A program made the position numbers and the translations under genes. From assembly GCA_024234675.1 (NCBI GenBank), contig JACKNU010000007.1, positions 56,734 through 120,733 on the forward strand: DNA of 64,000 nt, written 5' to 3'. Below the pieces are notes generated by a model. That model ran no database searches, was not told the origin of the DNA, and was given only the letters and a program-made list of their open reading frames with translations. Position 1 is the first letter of the stretch; each line of letters starts with the position of its first letter. The DNA is from Pseudomonadales bacterium. Lineage in GTDB: Bacteria; Pseudomonadota; Gammaproteobacteria; Pseudomonadales; Halieaceae. This document shows positions 57,839 to 64,000 of this stretch, piece after piece.

Positions 57839-58369
57839 TTATGCCGCTGCCTCTTTCTGATCGCGTACTGCTGCGAGCGTGCGAACCAGTTTTCCAGGTA
57901 CTTCGTTCATTGTCTGGACCAGCTTGGTTACCGGCGCCTGCATGACACTCATCAACATCGAGAGTGCCTGGTCGCGCGTGGGCAACTTAGCCAGAACATC
58001 CAATTGATCCGCACCCAGTATCTGGCCACTGACCGCCAGTGCTTTCACCTCGAAGGCATTGTTCTCCTTGGCGAAATCCTTGAAGAGTCGAGCAGCTGCG
58101 CCGGGGTCTTCCATAGAAAACCCGAACAGGGAGGGACCGACCAGAGTGTTGTTTACACACTCGAAATCAGTTCCTTCCAGGGCCCGCTTGGCCAGCGTGT
58201 TCCGCACGACGCGGAGGGTCACACTGTTTTCGCGGGCACTTTTGCGCAGCGCTGTCATCCCGTCCACGGTTACGCCACGTGCATCGGCGATAACCAGGGA
58301 CAGGGCACTGATGGCAGTCTCGTTAACCTCAGCTACGATCGCTTTCTTGTCTTCGAGTCCAATTGCCAC
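57839..58369 (-). CDS. rplJ: 50S ribosomal protein L10
   Basis: The product is 176 residues from a GTG at 58369 with AGGAG upstream. It anchors L7/L12 dimers through its C-terminal helix. With L12 it represses its own message in E. coli; the 335-base leader upstream has the features expected for that site. Confidence 0.97.
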   Translation of the reverse strand: MAIGLEDKKAIVAEVNETAISALSLVIADARGVTVDGMTALRKSARENSVTLRVVRNTLAKRALEGTDFECVNNTLVGPSLFGFSMEDPGAAARLFKDFAKENNAFEVKALAVSGQILGADQLDVLAKLPTRDQALSMLMSVMQAPVTKLVQTMNEVPGKLVRTLAAVRDQKEAAA

Positions 58370-58453
58370 TGGAATTACTCCTGGATTGCTAAGTTAAGTA
58401 CCGGTAAATCTATGCCGGCACCGTTTTTGCGTGGTGAACACATCCACCATCTG

Positions 58454-58540
58454 CGTAGGTTTTGCTTCCGCCGGGGCACTGCCCCGACTTCCCCGCCATT
58501 AAGCCTGGGCCGGCATACCGCGCCGGCTCTGGCACCTACG
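58454..58540 (-). ncRNA. rplJ leader element (L10-L12 autoregulatory site, probable)
   Basis: The minus-strand sequence CGTAGG (58540-58535) pairs with CCTACG (58459-58454). It encloses hairpins GCCGGC/GCCGGC and GGGGCA/TGCCCC, and is followed by CAGATGGTG. The closing stem, the enclosed hairpins and the position ahead of rplJ resemble the L10 leader of gammaproteobacteria. The assignment is by eye. Confidence 0.6.
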
Positions 58541-58681
58541 GTCTTTGATGGTCTTCAGTTCAAAGCTAAATAGGTATTCAACAACCCGAGCCCTTTCCAA
58601 AGACCTCAAAGTGGATCGGTTCAGGCCTGGTAGCCCGCCCCGATCTACAACGCCCTCCCTCCCTGGAGAGCCTTGAGGAAC

Positions 58682-58698
58682 CGCCCCTTGTGGGGGCG
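58682..58698 (-). terminator. Hairpin after rplA
   Basis: A 6-bp CGCCCC/GGGGCG stem lies 6 bases after the rplA stop. There is no U tract, so it is more likely a processing or pausing site between rplKA and rplJL. Confidence 0.4.
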
Positions 58699-58704
58699 AT
58701 TCGA

Positions 58705-59400
58705 TCAAACTTCCAGCGACCCGTGGTCGATGGTTACGCCGGGACCCATGGTGGTGCTGAGGGTGACCTTGCGCAGGTAGACGCCCTTGGCGGCGGCCGG
58801 CTTGCTCTTTTTCAGGTCGGCCAATACCGCTTCCAGGTTGCCCTTGATGGCCTCCAGTTCAAAACTGATCTTGCCGATTCCACCGTGGATGATGCCGTTC
58901 TTGTCAGTACGGAAACGCATCTGGCCCGCCTTGGCGTTCTTGACGGCGGTCTCCACATCGGGCGTCACGGTGCCGGTCTTGGGGTTGGGCATCAGGCCGC
59001 GCGGACCCAGTACCTGGCCCAGCTGGCCGACGACCCGCATGGCATCCGGGGAGGCGATGACGACATCGAAATCCATCATGCCGCCCTTGATCTGCTCGGC
59101 GAGGTCTTCCATGCCCACCAGGTCCGCTCCGGCAGCCTTGGCCTTCTCGGCCGCGTCGCCCTGGGTGAATACCGCCACCCGCACATCACTGCCGGTACCG
59201 AAAGGCAGGGTGGTGGCGCCGCGCACGCCCTGGTCCGATTTACGGGCATCGACACCCAGGTTTACCGCTACTTCAACGGTCTCGTTGAACCTGGCAGTAC
59301 CGAATTCCTTGAGCAGGCTCACCGCCTCTTCCAGGGAATACACCTTGGTGGAATCAACCTTCTCGCGGAAGGCGCGTACACGCTTGGATAACTTGGCCAT
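58705..59400 (-). CDS. rplA: 50S ribosomal protein L1
   Basis: The product is 231 residues from the ATG at 59400 (MAKLSKRVRAFREKVD). Its first base overlaps the rplK stop (TAATG); a 32-codon upstream extension overlaps rplK and is not used. L1 forms the mobile stalk at the E site and represses rplKA in E. coli. Confidence 0.97.
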   Translation of the reverse strand: MAKLSKRVRAFREKVDSTKVYSLEEAVSLLKEFGTARFNETVEVAVNLGVDARKSDQGVRGATTLPFGTGSDVRVAVFTQGDAAEKAKAAGADLVGMEDLAEQIKGGMMDFDVVIASPDAMRVVGQLGQVLGPRGLMPNPKTGTVTPDVETAVKNAKAGQMRFRTDKNGIIHGGIGKISFELEAIKGNLEAVLADLKKSKPAAAKGVYLRKVTLSTTMGPGVTIDHGSLEV

Positions 59401-59834
59401 TAGTTCACCCCCTCTACTTCGATACCGGCGGAACGAGCGCTGCCCGCGATGGTGCGCACGGCGGCGTCCATATCCGCAGCCGTGAGATCCGGCCACTTCT
59501 GGGTCGCCACTTCTTCCAGCTGGGCGCGGCTCACCTTGCCCACCTTGCGGGTGTTGGGGGTGGCGGACCCTTTCTGGATCTTGGCGACCTTGCGCAGCAG
59601 TACCGCGGCCGGCGGGGTCTTGGTAATGAAGGTAAAGGAGCGATCGCTGTATACTGTGATCACCACCGGAATCGGCAGACCCGGCTCCAGGCCCTGGGTC
59701 TCGGCGTTGAACGCCTTGCAGAATTCCATGATATTGACGCCGTGCTGGCCCAACGCCGGACCCACGGGGGGGCTGGGGTTGGCCTGGCCGGCCTTTACCT
59801 GCAGCTTGATATAAGCCTGTACTTTCTTAGCCAT
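59400..59834 (-). CDS. rplK: 50S ribosomal protein L11
   Basis: The product is 144 residues. The N-terminal domain (QANPSPPVGPALGQHGVNIM) is the RelA/thiostrepton-interacting part, and the C-terminal domain binds 23S rRNA. Translation is coupled to rplA by a one-base overlap. A 155-base gap separates it from nusG. Confidence 0.97.
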   Translation of the reverse strand: MAKKVQAYIKLQVKAGQANPSPPVGPALGQHGVNIMEFCKAFNAETQGLEPGLPIPVVITVYSDRSFTFITKTPPAAVLLRKVAKIQKGSATPNTRKVGKVSRAQLEEVATQKWPDLTAADMDAAVRTIAGSARSAGIEVEGVN

Positions 59835-59930
59835 TGCTACTCTCCCGGGTGCAAACGCCCTGGTACCTCACCGGCTGGCGCCGATAATTACGCGGGCTCC
59901 CCGTCTGTGACGGCCAAAGCCGTCGGTTAA

Positions 59931-59979
59931 GGGGACGCCCCCCTTTTTGACGCCTTGTGTCAAAAAGGGGGGCGTCCCC
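59931..59979. repeat. Perfect 21-bp palindrome between nusG and rplK
   Basis: GGGGACGCCCCCCTTTTTGA plus one more C (59931-59951) is followed by a 7-base loop GCCTTGT and its exact complement (59959-59979). It is far longer than a normal terminator stem and lacks a U tract in the operon direction. It is placed within the nusG-rplK transcript. Confidence 0.75.
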
Positions 59980-59989
59980 GGTTTTCCTA

Positions 59990-60523
59990 TCAGGCCTTTT
60001 CGACCTGACTGAATTCCAGTTCCACCGGGGTGGAACGCCCGAAAATCAATACCGCCACGTTGAGGCGGTTCTTTTCGTAGTTCACATCTTCCACGACGCC
60101 GTTGAAGTCGTTGAAGGGACCGTCTATGACCCGCACCATCTCGCCGGGCTCGAACAGGGTCTTGGGCTTGGGTGCCTCGACGCCGTCCTCAACCCGCTGC
60201 AGGATGGCCGCGGCCTCCGCCTCGGTGATCGGCGCCGGCGCATCGGCCTTGCCGCCGATAAACCCGAGCACACGCGGGGTTTCCTTTACCAGGTGCCAGG
60301 TGTCGTCCGCCAGTTCCATCTGCACCAGCACATAGCCGGGGAAGAACTTGCGCTCGCTGCGCCGCTTCTGGCCGCCGCGCATCTCCACCACTTCCTCGGT
60401 GGGCACCAGCACTTCACCAAACCGGTCCTGCATGCCATGCAGTTCGATACGCTCCTTGAGGGAGGCCGCCACCTTCTTTTCAAACCCTGAGTAGGCGTGT
60501 ACGACGTACCAACGCATTGCCAT
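59990..60523 (-). CDS. nusG: Transcription termination/antitermination factor NusG
   Basis: The product is 177 residues. The NGN domain begins MRWYVVHAYSGFEKKVAASL and includes KFFPGYVLVQM. The C-terminal KOW domain (FEPGEMVRVIDGPFNDFNGV) binds Rho or S10. It follows secE closely, in the conserved secE-nusG-rplK order. Confidence 0.97.
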   Translation of the reverse strand: MAMRWYVVHAYSGFEKKVAASLKERIELHGMQDRFGEVLVPTEEVVEMRGGQKRRSERKFFPGYVLVQMELADDTWHLVKETPRVLGFIGGKADAPAPITEAEAAAILQRVEDGVEAPKPKTLFEPGEMVRVIDGPFNDFNGVVEDVNYEKNRLNVAVLIFGRSTPVELEFSQVEKA

Positions 60524-60545
60524 CGGCTAACCCTTATCCTGTGTG

Positions 60546-60908
60546 TTAAGCAATTGCCAGCGAAACCAGCCAGCCCAGCAGGGAGTCGAGCCCCCACAGG
60601 ATCAGCGCCACCAGCAAAACGAAGACCACCACTATCATGGTGGTCTGCACGGTTTCCTGACGGGTAGGCCAGACCACCTTGCGAATCTCGGTACGGGACC
60701 CCTTGACCAGGGCCCAGAATGCGGCGCCCTTGGCGGTCTGCAGGGCCACCATGCCAGCCACGGCGGCGATAGCCAGGATACCCAGCACCCGGTACAGCAG
60801 CGACTGGTCGGCATAGTAGCTGTTGCCAACGACCGCTACAGCCACCAGCGCAAAGACGATTACCCACTTGACCGCATCGAACCGGCTGGTGGTTGTTTCC
60901 ACACTCAT
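60546..60908 (-). CDS. secE: Preprotein translocase subunit SecE
   Basis: The product is 120 residues from the ATG at 60908, with AAGGA upstream. It has three membrane helices (about 13-33, 45-65 and 90-115), the long form like E. coli. The conserved amphipathic segment SRTEIRKVVWPTRQETVQTT lies before helix 3. It pairs with SecY. Confidence 0.96.
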   Translation of the reverse strand: MSVETTTSRFDAVKWVIVFALVAVAVVGNSYYADQSLLYRVLGILAIAAVAGMVALQTAKGAAFWALVKGSRTEIRKVVWPTRQETVQTTMIVVVFVLLVALILWGLDSLLGWLVSLAIA

Positions 60909-60925
60909 TAACGCATTCCTTTCAT

Positions 60926-60954
60926 AAAAGACGCCACCCACGCCGGGCGCCGTC
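60926..60954 (-). terminator. Terminator-like hairpin between tRNA-Trp and secE
   Basis: On the minus strand GACGGCGCCC and GGGTGGCGTC pair (one mismatch, one G-U) and are followed by TTTT. It lies about 15 bases after the tRNA-Trp gene and 18 before the secE start, so it may limit readthrough from the tufB unit. Confidence 0.5.
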
Positions 60955-60968
60955 CCCTGCCATTAAAA

Positions 60969-61044
<76 letters not shown>

Positions 61045-61067
61045 AGATACCTCACTTAGACGACGAA

Positions 61068-61095
61068 GCCGAACTGCTTTTGCAAGCGGTTCGGC
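61068..61095 (-). other. Hairpin upstream of tRNA-Trp
   Basis: GCCGAAC and GTTCGGC (with inner pairs) form a stem in the 97-base tufB to tRNA-Trp spacer, which otherwise holds a GGGGGC/GCCCCC hairpin nearer the tufB stop. These may be tufB terminator or tRNA-processing structures. Confidence 0.35.
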
Positions 61096-61141
61096 CGGGT
61101 CGGGATTGGGGGCGCGAGGCCCCCGACCGCCTTGCGGTCTC

Positions 61142-62365
<1,224 letters not shown>

Positions 62366-62454
62366 TACGACAGTCTCCTTTCACGTACCGGCCGTTGGAC
62401 ACGAGCCATGCAGTTTCAATTAATTCCTTTACTTCCAATCAGTTAGACAGGAAG

Positions 62455-62530
<76 letters not shown>

Positions 62531-62547
62531 GCTATCCTGCCAACCTC

Positions 62548-62621
62548 TGGAGCGGGTAGCGGGAATCGAACCCGCACCATCAGCTTGGAAGGCTGAGGTT
62601 CTACCGTTGAACTATACCCGC
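62548..62621 (-). tRNA. tRNA-Gly (TCC)
   Basis: This is a 74-base cloverleaf with acceptor GCGGGTA/TACCCGC, anticodon loop CTTCCAA (TCC), TTCGATT T loop and encoded CCA. It sits between tRNA-Tyr and tRNA-Thr. Confidence 0.96.
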
Positions 62622-62650
62622 AACGTGCTTCGCTATGGTTCTTCCCAATA

Positions 62651-62734
62651 TGGTGGAGGGGGGTGGATTCGAACCACCGAAGCTCGCGCGTCAGATTTAC
62701 AGTCTGATCCCTTTGGCCACTCGGGAACCCCTCC
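62651..62734 (-). tRNA. tRNA-Tyr (GTA)
   Basis: This is an 84-base tRNA with a long variable arm, acceptor GGAGGGG/CCCCTCC, anticodon GTA (CTGTAAA loop) and encoded CCA. It is the first gene of the tRNA-tufB transcript, about 6 bases below the predicted start. Confidence 0.96.
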
Positions 62735-62746
62735 GAAAGGCGGCAT

Positions 62747-62775
62747 ATTGTCCTGATGCCCCCTGCCCTTGTCAA
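62747..62775 (-). promoter_or_regulatory. Promoter of the tRNA-tufB operon
   Basis: On the minus strand TTGACA (62775-62770), 17 bases, GACAAT (62752-62747), then a GC-containing discriminator (ATGCCGCC). A GC-rich discriminator is typical of promoters shut down by ppGpp in E. coli. Confidence 0.72.
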
Positions 62776-62861
62776 CCAGTTCTCCCATTAAAATTATCGA
62801 CTTACGACCATCCCCGGCGGGGCCGCCCGGCGGGAGCTGGCCACCCCCACCCCGGGGCGGG

Positions 62862-63320
62862 TTAATGCAGCATGGAGGGGGCTTCTTCGCCGGCCGGATA
62901 CAGGTAGTCGAGTTGCCGGAAACTGTCTGCCAGGTGCCCGGTCGCCTCCAGGCTGGTGGCGATAAAATGGGTGAACTGCCCGGCCTCCACCCCGGCCCCG
63001 GTGAGCAGGCTGGCGGCGACCACCAGCTGCGGCAGGGCCTCGTCCACCAGGTCGATGAACACCTTGAGGGTGGGATAGTCCATATTCAGCCGCCCCAGTT
63101 CGGCGGCGACCTGCAGCACCATCGCCGGGCGCAGTTCCAGCTCGGTGGTCAGCAGCAGGCCGAACTCCTCCTGGAACAGGCGACTGTCTATCACCCCGGG
63201 AATATCCTGCAGCGGCCGCAGGTGCAGGCCCTCACACTGGCCGCATAAATAGTGCTCCACGCCCGCCTCATCGAGCCAGTGCTGCAGCAATGCCTTGTCG
63301 GGATGGTGTAGTGACGTCAT
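62862..63320 (-). CDS. YbjN-like protein
   Basis: The product is 152 residues from the ATG at 63320. The start MTSLHHPDKALLQHWLDEAG, the CGQCEGLHLRPLQ segment and LKVFIDLVDEALPQLVV align by eye with E. coli YbjN, a cytoplasmic protein linked to stress and motility phenotypes with no known reaction. A CxxC pair is present (Cys24, Cys27). No partner gene is adjacent. Confidence 0.75.
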   Translation of the reverse strand: MTSLHHPDKALLQHWLDEAGVEHYLCGQCEGLHLRPLQDIPGVIDSRLFQEEFGLLLTTELELRPAMVLQVAAELGRLNMDYPTLKVFIDLVDEALPQLVVAASLLTGAGVEAGQFTHFIATSLEATGHLADSFRQLDYLYPAGEEAPSMLH

Positions 63321-63390
63321 GGTAGCTCGCAAAAACGCGCCATTCTAGCGCAACTGGCGCGCAGATGGCAGCGCGTCCGCGGCGGGCTGG

Positions 63391-63409
63391 CGGGACAGGG
63401 CTGTCCCCG
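63391..63409. repeat. GGGACAG/CTGTCCC hairpin repeat-like sequence
   Basis: GGGACAG-GG-CTGTCCC is a perfect 7-bp palindrome followed by CGCTTTCCC. It shares the GGGGAC...GTCCCC character of the palindrome at 59931, but no other exact copy is in the window. It lies in the 246-base divergent gap between the ybjN-like and dehydrogenase genes. Confidence 0.4.
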
Positions 63410-63486
63410 CTTTCCCACCGACAACAGCTTTGACCCCATTCTTCGGCGCCTCCGACCCAACTATAACGAAATCAGTCATACGACAA

Positions 63487-63524
63487 TGTCAAGAACATGA
63501 CAGTGCTGCATTGGTTACCGGTAT
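63487..63524 (+). promoter_or_regulatory. Possible operators upstream of the hydroxyacid dehydrogenase
   Basis: TGTCA-6-TGACA (63487-63502) is followed by TTACCGGTAT (63515-63524), whose core TACCGGTA is a perfect palindrome resembling gluconate-repressor-type operators. Both lie 40-80 bases before the ATG. Function is inferred from symmetry only. Confidence 0.35.
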
Positions 63525-63566
63525 ATCCTGCCATCTACCAGCAATTATGGCGTGAGGTTGGCAACC

Positions 63567-64000
63567 ATGAATGAACCGGTATTGGTCACGGCCAGACAGT
63601 TTCCCGAACCCCTGATGCAGGCACTGGCCCGTTGCGGGGACGTGCGTGTGTACGACGCAAGCAACCCTGCCGAGACCCTCGAGGGGGCCCATGTCTGGGC
63701 GGGCACCGCCTTGGACCCCGTCCCGGCGGATCTGGTCAGGATGTTCCCCGCCTCGCTGGGTCTGGTCGCCAATTTTGGCGTGGGCATCGACAATATCGAT
63801 CTGGAAGCCAGCAGGGCAAGGGGCATCCAGGTCAGCAACACCCCGGTGGTGACGGAGGATACCGCCGATCTGGCCATGACCCTGCTGCTGGCCGCCTGCA
63901 GGCGGCTAAGCAGCAGCGAGCGGCTGTTGCGGGAGAATAACTGGGCCGCGGCCGCGGGCCAGCTCGGCCAGCGCGTCCACGGCAAGACCCTGGGCATCGT
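63567..64000 (+). CDS. D-isomer-specific 2-hydroxyacid dehydrogenase (C-terminus cut by window edge)
   Basis: About 144 residues are visible from the ATG at 63567, which has GAGGT 8 bases upstream. The catalytic-domain signature NFGVGIDNIDLEASRARGI and VSNTPVVTEDTADLAMTLLL is clear. The cut falls just before the expected NAD-binding glycine motif (HGKTLGI...). The family includes glyoxylate, hydroxypyruvate and 2-ketogluconate reductases; which one cannot be told without the rest. Confidence 0.88.
   Translation, partial: MNEPVLVTARQFPEPLMQALARCGDVRVYDASNPAETLEGAHVWAGTALDPVPADLVRMFPASLGLVANFGVGIDNIDLEASRARGIQVSNTPVVTEDTADLAMTLLLAACRRLSSSERLLRENNWAAAAGQLGQRVHGKTLGI

Larger units (their letters stand above)
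58370..58704 (-). other. 335-bp rplA-rplJ intergenic region
   Basis: No gene is present. From rplA onwards it holds a CGCCCC/GGGGCG hairpin (58682-58698), an unassigned stretch of about 140 bases, and the rplJ leader structure (58454-58540). About 80 bases then precede the rplJ ribosome site. A promoter for rplJL-rpoBC may lie in the unassigned part, but I found no strong match. Confidence 0.65.

Overview
The window is a continuous piece of a high-GC gammaproteobacterial chromosome, dominated by the translation and transcription machinery. Several gene orders match those I know from Pseudomonas and related marine gammaproteobacteria: rplU-rpmA-obgE-proB with ispB divergent, ssb next to an MFS transporter and uvrA, and tRNA-Tyr/Gly/Thr-tufB-tRNA-Trp-secE. 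The DmdC-like acyl-CoA dehydrogenase fits a marine or aquatic heterotroph. I cannot name the genus from sequence alone.

Region 1 (1-11.7 kb) is a mixed housekeeping stretch. It holds a truncated DUF533 (YebE-type) gene, an NhaR-like LysR regulator, a YccA/Bax-inhibitor-1 membrane protein, an acyl-CoA dehydrogenase, alanine dehydrogenase, a ZIP metal transporter overlapping a small membrane methyltransferase, an aldehyde dehydrogenase with its own promoter and palindrome, and the rplU-rpmA / obgE-proB unit. Region 2 (11.9-18.4 kb) carries ispB and pgi, then a convergent three-gene sugar-nucleotide cassette (manC, galU, manB). Together with pgi it leads from hexose phosphates to GDP-mannose and UDP-glucose. 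Region 3 (18.7-29 kb) has fabA-fabB, moaB-moeA, an SDR-like protein that lacks its catalytic residues, ssb, an MFS transporter, uvrA and an SMP-30-like lactonase.

Region 4 (29-62.8 kb) is one enormous minus-strand block, interrupted only by three small genes near 43-44 kb. Read in the direction of transcription it runs: tRNA-Tyr, tRNA-Gly, tRNA-Thr, tufB, tRNA-Trp, secE, nusG, rplK, rplA, rplJ, rplL, rpoB, rpoC; then rpsL, rpsG, fusA, tufA; then ydcH and a DksA-like zinc-finger gene; then the S10, spc and alpha clusters from rpsJ to rplQ. Promoter-like elements with a 17-bp spacer sit ahead of five translation-machinery units; four share the same TAGAAT -10 element. Hairpins or hairpin-plus-U-tract elements lie in the rplU and rpsJ leaders, between tRNA-Trp and secE, and between rplL and rpoB. 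Region 5 (62.8-64 kb) has a YbjN-like gene and the start of a D-2-hydroxyacid dehydrogenase.

I found no prophage, insertion sequence, CRISPR array, toxin-antitoxin pair or defence island. The non-housekeeping signals are small: a REP-type palindrome family (8.6, 20.5 and 44.2 kb), a 22-bp imperfect inverted-repeat element after pgi, a 21-bp perfect palindrome between nusG and rplK, near-identical tuf genes, and the degenerate SDR beside ssb. I do not see a clear new multi-gene system here. Coordinates were read by hand, start codons were checked against the sequence, and no similarity search was run.
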